Assembly (NCBI RefSeq): GCF_003590095.1
Contig: NC_039497.1
Coordinates: 6,506,691-6,570,690, forward strand
Direction: 5' to 3'
Origin: Trichoplusia ni
Taxonomy: Eukaryota; Arthropoda; Insecta; Lepidoptera; Noctuidae
Length of the DNA: 64,000 nt
In this document: positions 42,101-54,100 of the stretch, in pieces
Layout: every line of letters starts with the position of its first letter
Position numbering within the stretch: the first letter of the stretch is position 1
Translations under genes and position numbers: made by a program
The notes under the pieces: generated by a model
Seen by the model: only the letters and a program-made list of their open reading frames with translations
Databases searched by the model: none
What the model was told of the DNA's origin: nothing

Positions 42101-45100
42101 GTTGACCCACTAGATCTCTAATGATACCTCGTCTAATTATGGCAATTGCTTTAAACGTCAAATTGCCCCAGTCTCATGTGGACTATGCCAGTTGCACTCC
42201 GTTTGATAAGTGCCGGCTAATAGGCGGTGCCCTAAAATTTTGATTATTTTGATTATACCAAGGTGTTCGGAGTGGTATTTAAGGTCTGTGGTGTTTAGTG
42301 TTTTGTAAATGGAATAATAGTAGGACTCTAGTTTTGAATTGTAGTTCGGTATGTATTATAATCTTGCAAGGCGTAGCCCGGTCGTTTGCGTAATGCTACG
42401 TGTCTGTGTTGATAAAAAGCAAGACTGCACTCATAGCCTCTTCTGGAAATATTTTTTCTTCACATAAATGTTTTAATCAGCATAAGAAATCGTGTTATGG
42501 AAAGGAAATCCTATTCGCACAAAAGGTGTATCTGAAATATCACGCTACTGATAAGGTAAGCATAGTATAAAAAATTACAAAGAACTTGTAATTTTAAATT
42601 TATATTTCTATTTTTTTTTAGAATTAACTCGTAGTCAGAAACGGTGAGCCATTGTTATTACACAATCGTAAAGTCCTGACAAACACTAAGCCAGATAAGC
42701 ACAAGAGCTTACCACATACAACATGACGAACCAAAAATCAATCCAGTTTAAACCGACAGACAAACAGACAGTCATTGACCGTCACACAACAAACAAGACA
42801 TTCACGTACAACATACATAATCACTTAAAGACATCGTTTAGTCGCATCGCCGCGGGCCCAGTAATTATATCACTATTACGAAACCAGATGAAAGTATACC
42901 TATTGTACTCGAGAACATTTTATGAACAACACTTTGCTGTGGTTTTACCTGTATATTTCCCTTAACTTATCAGGGTAAATACAAATAGAGAGAAAGAAAT
43001 AATTGAACATCATTTAAAACACACAATAACATTTATAGAAAAAATAGTATTAAAAACAAGAATTAAAAGAATAAAGAAATACAAAATAGAGAAATTCTTT
43101 GAGAATGAGTCCCACCCGAGCCGAACTCGGACACTGATCAGCATTTGCTTCAAAAAAATGCAATAATAATATCTTATTCTTAATTCCTAATTGCAAGTTA
43201 CCTATTACCTAAATTTCGTTGTAATCGGTTTAGTAGTTTCAGCTTAAAAGTACAACAAACATACACTTTCACATTTATTATATTATTATTTTTTTAATTA
43301 AAATAAAAAGTGTTTTGATGGCCCGAAGCCGCAACTGGATTAATTATAACTCGCTTGAAAGTGTGATTGGATTTGTCTGTCAATTGTTATACCTACCATT
43401 GTTTGATACGATTAATTTCGTTATGTTATTCCGATTGTGTAATAATCGGTTTGGTAACTTTCGACTTATGTTTTGTATAGAGATTTATCTAGAAATTGTT
43501 TTTTGCACGTCTGGATAGCGATTATCTAGAGAGGTGTTTTTTTTTAATTCTTGTCACGGGTTAATCGATTGCGTTTCGTTTTAAATGCTGAATACCGGTT
43601 CAGTTTTGTATTCATAAGATTTGAATACTTCTTGTGTACGCTGTAATATAGAAATTTTATTTAGGAGTAAACCTGAACGAAGATGAAATAGGCAGCCATT
43701 TTCAGGTACTAGTCTTGCTTTACCAGGATTGATTGACCCTCAATTTCTTAAAATTTCGGTGTTCTGATGAACCAAATGTCTTCCAATTATATGATCAAAC
43801 AACGTACTATTTTATGCTGTCGATGGAAACATCCGCGTAGGCATCTGTAAATTGAAAAATATATTTATATTGACTTGTTGCAAAAAGCATATTAATTCCA
43901 GGATCACATGTGACATTAATGTTTTTAATGATTAAATTACTTAGTGCAGGAGTCGTAATATTAGTGTATCGCCCTAAATTAAAGCTAAAAGGCGGCGCGC
44001 GCGGTGCTTCCGCGTGCTTCCTAATTGGTGGAAGAAAGATCAACTTTTATTTAAAGTGGCGGCTCCTGCAAGGAGCTTCCCTGCCTGGGATCGCGGTAGT
44101 TTGCATTGCGTCCCCGTGGTCTCAGTTACAAGGGAAGGGTGAACCACTCCGGTGGTTTTAGCCGGTAAGAGTCCGGCACACCTCTTCGCCTTCCCCAGGG
44201 CGGAGAAAGTCCATGAGGATTTCCCCGGAAAAAAAAGAGTCGTAATATTCCAGGCGTATAAACATTAAGAATAAATTTACTACTAGTTCTTACAAAACTA
44301 TCGCCTTTATCAAAAAAAGTATTTAACTAGATACAAAAATAGTTTGTTTTGACAACTATATTTACTTAATGTTAATCTGTGATTTAATGCTCGTTACTTA
44401 ATCAGTGTAATGAAAACAAATATATTCATAATACATACCGATTATGTTAATTTAATTCGTAAATACGATTTATAGTTTTCTCTTTCTGAATTACGTTCGT
44501 GCTATGTTCCGGAATGTCGAAATTAGATTAGGTGGGTTACTGGGTTTGTAAACGTTGATGAATTTCCTAGAAGACCAATGTACCTGGTATATCGATTTTT
44601 TTATCAGGTTTGTATTTTTTTACGAGTCTTTAGCGGAACACACACCGATTTCGACTATTACGACAAAAAAAAAACTAGAGATTTTTTTCGATATTACGCA
44701 AGTTTTGTAATTTTTTTAAATTTAATTGTTAATAGCTTCGTAGCAATATTTGGCTGACCTTGAAATATGCGACAGGAACAGGATTGTAGACCCTCTACCC
44801 CTAACCTACCTTTTCCACATCACAAACTCAATTTGATTTTCACACGTAATTTTTCAACTTATAACTTATACAACATTTACGACTTTACCTCTCATAAAGA
44901 GAACGAAAGATCATACTTACATGTATAGTTCATTATTGATGTATAATTCTAACTTTCATTCGACACACATTAACTTAGCTTTTAAAGCGAGATGCCGCTA
45001 CGCCCTGTAGTTCGCTGTCTCCCTTCCACGACTGCAACAGGTCTTTCATTAAGTGGTGATTATTACTGCTGACCTAAAACTGTCTTTTCATTTGTTTATC

Positions 45101-48100
45101 TTGTAACGTTTCTCCAGTAAGCGAAAGCATGTTTTCTTTAGTTATTCTATCGGCTATCTATCATTATCCCATCGCACCTGCTTTAACTAATGAGGTTTGG
45201 GATTTTCTATTTTATTAGCTTAATTGTGAAATTTACGTGTAAGTTCGTATCAGAAATTTTGAATTTAAGTTTTTCTTTTCTCATCGGGTATCGAAAAAGT
45301 CGAATTTTATTTTATGTTTATCTCGTTTTTTTTTACACTGGAAGACATTTCAGACCTACTTCTTTTAATTCACACTTCATAACTACAAAAAATAACCCAA
45401 CAAGCCATCTGTAATAAATTCATAACCGTACATAATAAACTACCATAACGATACCTCGACGCTCTAACACTTTTCTACACAAGTTACGATTCACTAAGCC
45501 CACATTTCACAGTACATCCGGAATGCTCAGTATTTTCACGTTATATCGATCATAAATCCATGCCTGATCGATCGCCTTTCTTCGCGGAAGTATCGATACT
45601 ATTCGATTCGATTCTCGATACGATATCATGTGATTCGTTAGCTATGACCATACTCGTTGTCCGGCTGTTGCTGTGTCCATTATCTTAGGAAATTGATGAT
45701 TATATTGACGATGAAAGGAGGAAGGAAAATGTTTAGTAGGTAGGGTATTACCATACTTTGGTTTTGATCATAGAAATTATATCAAGTAGGTGTTTCTATT
45801 ACCCCTTTAACTTATTTAAGATTTTTTTTTAAAGCATTTGAACATAAAACAGTAATTTGCGACAGAAATATGTATAATAAGTGTAAAAAAACCTAATTCT
45901 TTTTAAATTATTTGTTTAAATTCAGTGCCTATGTCAGGAGCCATAAACTACTCTTCCTTGCTATTTCCAAGTAGACCACGCCGAGTCCAACTCAATATCT
46001 ATAAATGGCGGCATTTGAAATTCTAATCACATACTGCCCATGTTTTATAGCCCGTCTTTGGCACTAAAGCATAAACTGCATTTTTGTACCAAATATCGCT
46101 TCGATTATCCTCAATACCTAACTAAATATAGTCACCATGAGCCAAAATGCATCATTTCGGTGGTTTTTTTGCCACTTAATGCAGTATTTCCTTTCGCAAC
46201 ATCGATACTACGAAAGATGGTTAGAATTCCTTACAATGCCACACCTGAGGTCGTTTTTAACTTGGTCTACGTTTAGTAGTTTTATTTATTCATTTTTAGC
46301 TAACCATTTTAATTTTGATCTGCTTAATGAGTTGGCCATCGTACTTGCAGTCTGAGAGCAAACACTAACTTTTAAACAGTAAAAAAATGTGTCCCAAATG
46401 GCCTAAAACTTTGTCCATTCCTTTTTATAACAGACGCCAATAACGAAACCTAACAATGTACAACTACCTTTTTCCTCTCTCACCTATTAAACATTATTTC
46501 TTTCAATTGTAGGAAGAGCTTGACCTAACAGCGGTCAACAAGGCGGCCATGATGGCTCTCCCCGCGGTCAAGAAGTGGCAGATCTACTGCAGCCGGCGAC
46601 CACCACCGGGTGCACCACCACCGCTCGCCACCGCGCCGCAACTCGAGGAGTACATCAAGGCACTCAACGAGATTGCTGATGTAAGTGGATAGAATATTAG
46701 CTTGTATAAGTTTCAGTATGTGGTAAAGGCTTCCTAAATGATGACTGGATTCTTCTCCGGTACTAAGTTTATAAGAATAAAAAGACAGAGTTTCAGGCTA
46801 GAAGTGTTAACAATCTTTCTATCTTCATAGCCTTACAGAATTTGAAACCACCAGAATCGGGAGAAAGATAATAAAGATATTGTTTTCCAATAATAAATAA
46901 ATTACAGAGGGTAGCCATAAACACATTTAGTGCGGTCTGCACTCTTACACACACGAAGTAATATGAGATAATACGAGTAATATGAAAGATAAAATGATAT
47001 CTTCTCATATTAACAAAACTCTTCGTCTTCCAGGCCTTCGCATCCTCAGAGGGGGTACCACCAGCGGAAGCCTGCGCCCTCGTCGACGGCCTCAAGACAG
47101 CACTCCGAACGCGAGCTCACAGCTTCGTCCTCCGGTTCATCAAACAGGGAGGTCTAGGATCCCTACTTGATGCCTTGCAAAAGGCACCCAGAGACGATGC
47201 TCTCACCAGGCATAACCTCATCGCAGCCATAAAGGCGCTCATGAACAACTCGGTAAGTTTACCGCTTGTAGATACGTAGTGGGATTGTATGGGTTTATAA
47301 ATGTATTATGTAGCTATATTTTAGTTCCTTTTCGACAGTGTGAGCTTGATATACATAAAATTGAACAATGTTTGTGTCTTGTTTTAAAGAATACCATGAA
47401 CACTTCGCTAAGTTCTACCTACTTGTATAAATGAACACGTAAGACAACTTAACTACAATTTACATTCTAACAAGCCAGTGACAATTACTGTACACTATTG
47501 AAACACTGAACATCATTATAAAACATTACATTAGAATCAAAACTTTGGGGAAGTATCTTTACCAATCTCTCTCTATCTTCCATAGAAATATGGGTCTAGT
47601 AGCCTATTTACTATTGAAATCTTCTCTTCTTACCTGCTTAAATATGTTGGTTGCTTGCAGACTGGGCGCGCGCATGTCTTGGCCCACCCCACGAGCATCG
47701 ATCTGATCGCACAGTCCTTAGACACTGAGAATGTAAAGACAAAGGTCGCTGCACTAGAGATACTCGGTGCTGTCTGCTTGGTACCAGGAGGACATAAGAA
47801 GGTAGTGTATATTGATGTTAGAGAGTTTAAGATGGTAAGGGGAATGAGTATCGAGTAGAAGCTGGTGGAAATTAAAGAAAAATGTATTTATTGTATGAAA
47901 TTAGAAGGTTATGTACTAGGCTGGAGAAGGAAAGGTTTTGCCACTGCAAGCTACCATTCTTGAAGGTTCGTCGGATTAAAGTCACAACAAAATCCTGGAT
48001 CCAGTCGAAGACTCAAAACTATGAAGTAAAGATTTTGAGCTCCCTTTGAAAAACTCGCATCTCGACTTGAAACTTGTTTATAAGATGACATGCATAGAAC

Positions 48101-51100
48101 AAACAAGAAACTAAAACAATCTAAATAAAGAAACAATACGCAATGCCGTGAAGACTTCTGTAGAAAATTTTTCAGATAACTTATTAAACTGCTACAATCC
48201 CCAGGTTTTAGAAGCCATGGTCCACTATCAGAAGTACGCCGGCGAGCGCGCTCGCTTCCAAGGAATAGTCAACGAGTTGGACAGGAGTACCGGCGCGTAC
48301 AGAGACGACCTCGGTCTGAAGACAGCCATCATGTCCTTTGTGAACGCCGTGCTCAACTACGGGCCAGGCGAGGAGAGCCTCGAGTTTAGGCTGCATCTGA
48401 GATACGAACTGCTCATGTTGGGGATACAACCAGGTAATATCACGAAATGAAGGTTGTTATTTTAAATAGGACGATGTGATTCCTATGGAGAAGAGAACTG
48501 GCAAGAAACTCCATAAATAATATAAATGAAAGCAATTTTTGACATAGGTTTTTGTTTGAGTCGCAAGTCTTTGTGGCGTTGCACAACTAAGCGTGTTTAA
48601 AAAAATTACACTGTTTGGTAACTAAAAATGGTTCTAGGTTCTAGTAACATAACTGAATTATTTACCTTTAAATGTCTCTTTGAGATGTAAGTAGTAAAGG
48701 AAAAGGTAATTATCTCCTTACTTAGATTCCTACATTTTTAACTTTCTAACACATGCCGTTTTAATTTCAGTTATCGAAAAACTCCGTAAATACGAAAACG
48801 AGACCTTAGACCGTCACATCGAGTTCTTTGAGATGGTGCGCAATGAGGACGAGCGCGAGTTAGCGAGACGGTTCGACAAGGAACACGTCGACACCAAGAG
48901 CGCGTCCTCCATGTTCGAGCTGCTGAGGAGGAAGCTCAGCCACACCGCCGCCTACCCTCACCTGCTGTCTATGTTGGAGCATCTGCTGTTGTTGCCATGT
49001 GAGTAAACAATAATATTATCACCCTGTTGATATGAAATGAAGTCATTTCATCTGGAATTTAGTTATTTCATCACATTTACATGCCTTTTTTTTCGAGAAC
49101 GAAGTGTTGGTCATTTTCCATTGCGGGTCCTATCTTTTCTGTGGATGGAATAAATGGAACATTGTTCACCAACTTATTACTGTCGGATATCGATATTAGA
49201 TTGTTATTTTTTTAAACACTGTTTATCCTTCATTTAATATAATTGGAAACCCAATAAAGAGGTAGTTGGTCTGTTACGTTTCATGTCATAGCAAAATCTT
49301 TGACGTTTTTAACTTTAGGTAAAAACATGTTAAACATGTACTGCAAGTCTAAAACACCTACCATCCATATAGAAAGATGACTATCAGACTCATCACCTAA
49401 CTCTGAAATCGTCGCTAACGATTCTGTCCCCCCCAGTGGAGTACAACCCGCAGTCGCAACACTGGCTGCTGCTGGACCGCGTGGTGCAGCAGCTGGTGCT
49501 GCAGCAGCCCGCCGCCGGCTCGCGCGCCGCCAGCGAGCAGGGCAGCGAGCGCGGCAGCACCAGCGACAACACTAAGGTACGCGACATGCTCGTACACTAA
49601 GTACAACCCGCAGTCGCAGCACTGGCTGCTGCTGGACCGCGTGGTGCAGCAGCTGGTGCTGCAGCAGCCCGCCGCCGGCTCGCGCGCCGCCAGCGAGCAG
49701 GGCAGCGAGCGCGGCAGCACCAGCGACAACACTAAGGTACGCGACATGCTCGTACACTAAGTACAACCCGCAGTCGCAGCACTGGCTGCTGCTGGACCGC
49801 GTGGTGCAGCAGCTGGTGCTGCAGCAGCCCGCCGCCGGCTCGCGCGCCGCCAGCGAGCAGGGCAGCGAGCGCGGCAGCACCAGCGACAACACTAAGGTAC
49901 GCGACATGCTCGTACACTAAGTACAACCCGCAGTCGCAGCACTGGCTGCTGCTGGACCGCGTGGTGCAGCAGCTGGTGCTGCAGCAGCCCGCCGCCGGCT
50001 CGCGCGCCGCCAGCGAGCAGGGCAGCGAGCGCGGCAGCACCAGCGACAACACTAAGGTACGCGACATGCTCGTACACTAAGTACAACCCGCAGTCGCAGC
50101 ACTGGCTGCTGCTGGACCGCGTGGTGCAGCAGCTGCAGCTACACTAAGTACGTCTTACTATACAAAAAGTGAATTTTGGGTGCTTTAAACGGAGGGTCAA
50201 AGGTACACGATATCTTCATACACAGTATAGGTTACTATAAAGAAAGTTAGTTTTGGGAACTTGAAACTGACGGTCTACTTAGACAGCTTCCTTTCGATAT
50301 TAGATAATTGTTTTTACTTATGAACTCAAGATCACTTGGATTTTAAATTCTTTCAATATCAAAATTGCAAGTCCTTAATATTTCCCATTTAATTTGTTTT
50401 TGTATATGTTTTGTTTAAATGATTTTCGTCCCGTATTATTTGGAATGAATGCTTAAATTTCAGGAGTAGCAATTCGACAAGTTTAGGGAGACTTACAGCT
50501 TTAACATTAACATAATTAAAAGAGATATTGCAAAGTTTTTAAGCTATTGCATAGCTTCTATCGCAGGCCTTGAGCGCGGGGACTAAACCCAGAAATTCCG
50601 TAACGAAAAAACCTCACGCTCCCCACTCCGACGGGCACGGAGGTGTGGCTTGAAGACCGTGCATCGTCTAACGTCGTGTCAGTTCGGCAGTCTTCGACAC
50701 GGCGCTGTGTGTCATGCGATTAGACGTATTGTACGACTTTACCGGAACTCGCCCGAATCGAGACGAGCTGCTCCGAAATCGGACGAATACATAATCAGCT
50801 GTTTGTGAGAAAGTATATAGGTGTATAAGTATTTATGCAATAGCTTTACCGCGGCAGTCCCCGAGTGCCACACGTATTTTTTTTATAAGAAGAATCAACA
50901 TCGTTGTTTTTCGGAAATATACTTTTTGAACCATCTCTTTAGTTACATGTCAATCTAAACATAACACTTTTCTTCTTTAGATCTACGACCCAGACGTAGC
51001 TCCATTAGAAATCAACGTCGGCGAGATAGTCCACCTGCTAGCCAAAGAGGAGGAGTTGGTGGCAGCCAGGACGAAGGCTGACAACCTAGAGAGAGAGAAC

Positions 51101-54100
51101 ATCGATCTAGCAACGGAACTCGCTAAGAAGGTAAACTCACATACATACTTACAGTTCAAGCTTAGTGTTGCTGGAGATATGTTATCATTTATTGTAAAAA
51201 GAAGGTTGATTATATCAATAGTTAAACTATTTTTAAAGTGTTGATAGAATCTTTCAATGTTAATGAGATGGCAAAAAAGAATAAGTTTCCTCCTACACAC
51301 TGATTACTAGAATGAATATGTAATTGACTTATCCACGCAATAACGAAGAAGTGAATAAAATATTTTATAAGGATTAAAGAAGTTATGATGACTTAGATGA
51401 TTTTTTGTCCATTTGGATAAATAATAAACTTAAAAAAGTCTTAAACTTTACTTGTACTAGGTAAACCTAGGTTCTTAATATCATAAAGGAATTACAAAAA
51501 TAATCTTAAAACAACTGGTAACATATCTTCAACAACGCATTGACATGACAGCCTAATGGTTGCGGACTCATTATAACTTAATTCTACACATTCGCTACCT
51601 TATTGATATCGGTGATACTCATCCGTCATTACATGAAGCTACATGACAACACTTTACGTGACAAGTTGTTCTATGTGCGGGATGGTAATGCCTTTAGCTA
51701 GGTTGTTTGTTGTCCATTACGGGTTTTGAAAGACTGGTTGTTAGGAAATATGTGGAGATGCCGTCAATGTATGGTGAACATATTTTGGTATGGATTGAAA
51801 AGTCAAGCTATTATTTTTGTATGACACCAAGGAAGAGTTATTTGTGTATGTTGCACAGTCATTAAAAAAGGCTGCATAAGCAAAAATCTAATATCTTGCG
51901 CCTTTACATAAAAAAAAACCTTCTGGTCAAATTGAAGACCACATTCTTGTTAATATCGTTTAAAGAATATTTTTTTAAGTTGCACATTTGATTAATGAGC
52001 ACATTTAAACCTGTAGAAGAAAATCAACGTTGCAAAGACCGTAGTCACCTTTAAGTATCATGCTGGCTTTGACTCTAGAGAAATGTATATTTAAAAACGT
52101 CCCTTGTCAAAGTGCCATTCTTAACTTTATACAATATGGCTTACAATAAGCTGGCAACCAGTCACCAGAACCTAAGACACATCAACCGAACCGACAAAAT
52201 AATCCCACCACACATGCATGACTCAAACTGACGCTAACCACTAACAGGAGAAGCAAGTGGACGAGCAGAGCCAGGAGAGAGAAGAGCTAGAGGGAGTGGT
52301 GAGCCGCCTGAAGGAGCGGCTGGAGAGGGAGACCGCCGCGCACATGGAGTGCAGCGAGAGGGCCCGCGCCGGGGCCGCCAGGGCACACCAGCTAGAGCAA
52401 CAGGTAAAGGGGACACGGGCATAGTTGTGGAGAGGGTAATCCGTCAGTCAGGGCAACATGTCAGGACATGGCAAAGGAGAAAGGAGGATGGTCGTGGACA
52501 GGATAGAATCACTCAGAACGTCAGACAGTCGATCAGTTTCTCCTTTAGAGTTTTAGCGGCTGAATCAATGGACTTCTACATCTTCCCACTGTTCATCAGT
52601 CAGAACACCAGGTGAGGATTATGTTTGGTAATTTTTGTGTTAGTGGGGATTTTCATAAATTTGTCTTAGTTTTCCGATGTCAGAGGGATATAAAAGGCAA
52701 AAAAAAAAACGCAAAGCGCGCCGGCAAAGGCGCTTCAAAACTGTCTTAATATTCGGGAGCAGGTAAGTACTTTTATTAAAACAGGAACACTTCAATATCA
52801 TGCAGTTTAAGGACGATATGGACGGGACGTGGAAATATTCTCAGTCAACTTTACAGCCCTGGCAGCCTTGTGGAATATTCAAAAGGTTTGGGTAAATATA
52901 TTTAAATGTATCTTTTAATATTGGGAAGGAAGTGCTATCATCATCATTAAAGTAACGTATACGCTAGCCTACCGAAAGTAACCTTCGTTTGATAAACTTT
53001 GTATTTAATAATATTTGATCTGATTCTTAAATAATATGTTTCATTTGCAGCTGAACCAAGAGCGAGCGGAAAGAGTGAGGTTTGAGAAACTAGTCAGTGA
53101 GGGAAGCATACCTGATGATGCTAAGGTATGTCACATATTTTGATGTCTTTATAAGGGATGTTTCCTTTAAGAATTAATTCGAATGGTTATTAATTCTACA
53201 GCATGTAAAAGCTTCGCCTTATTTTATTATTCGCCCTGCAACCTTGATTAATATCTGCACTGGAAGAAGTATAAAGAGCTTATTATCTTTTTGTTCTTCA
53301 GGTGAGCAACTTGAAGAGCGCAGTGATCGAGACATGCTCGGCGCCGCCGCCCCCTCCCCCTCCCCTGCAGGGCCCGCCCGCGCCCCCCGCGCCCCTGCCC
53401 CCACCGGCCCCGCTAGCCCCCTTAGCCCCCATGGCCCCCGCCCCTCCCCGCGCCAAGAAGAACGTACCCACCCCCGGCAACCCCCTGAAGAGCTTCAACT
53501 GGAGCAAGCTGCCTGATATCAAGTTACATGGAACTATTTGGCAAGAGCTCGACGATACCAAGTTATACAATGCTATGGATTTGCACACCATCGATAAAAT
53601 GTTCTGCGCTTACCAGAAGAATGGAGTTCAGGTACGGTGATTTTGAAGTATATTTTTGTCACTTGAATTAGAAGTTTGAGGAAAGAACTTTAACGAAGAA
53701 AGAACGTCAGAGTTTTAAAGAGGTTTTAGCATAAACTAGCAATTACGTTGATATCATTCATACCGAGAATTCAAACTTCTCACTATAGACACTTGAAGTC
53801 GTAAGAAAGTCGAATAATACTTCGTAATTTTCTGACACATAATGCCCAAAGTTAGCAATTTTAGTTTACACTGAGACATTCTACCGCAACTAAAATAGTT
53901 ATAAATAATTCGGCTCAAGTTACACAAAACTTCTACTAACACATTAATCTACGAATAATCACATCTCACAGAACGAGGGCTCCGTAGAGGACCTCCGCCA
54001 GCTGGGCGCTAAGCCCCGCACTAAGATACTATCAGTGATCGACGGTCGCCGCGCTCAGAACTGCACGATCCTGCTCTCCAAACTTAAGATGTCCGACGAG

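Larger units (their letters stand above)
27697..46512 (+). other. DAAM: DAAM intron 2 (18.8 kb)
   Basis: Holds a Helitron-like element at 27874, repeat fragments at 33.8, 36.4, 38.5, 40.5 and 43.2 kb, the retroposon with target duplication at 43.96 kb and the CGATA cluster at 45.54 kb. A small GC-rich patch with CACCGCGCCACACCGCGCCA is at 31260-31320. Frames up to 106 codons (39109-39429) lack coding character. The remainder shows nothing I can name. Confidence 0.8.

Noticed and set aside
43807..44161. Overlapping 78-aa (-) and 83-aa (+) frames
   Set aside because: They lie across the retroposon flanked by the target duplication; not host genes.
49415..50086. Repeated 111-aa minus-strand frames (LVLPRSLPCSLAARE type)
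   Set aside because: Antisense shadows of exon H and its tandem copies.
49440..50151. CRISPR-like reading of the regularly spaced repeats
   Set aside because: The repeats abut without unique spacers and consist of exon/intron sequence in an insect gene.
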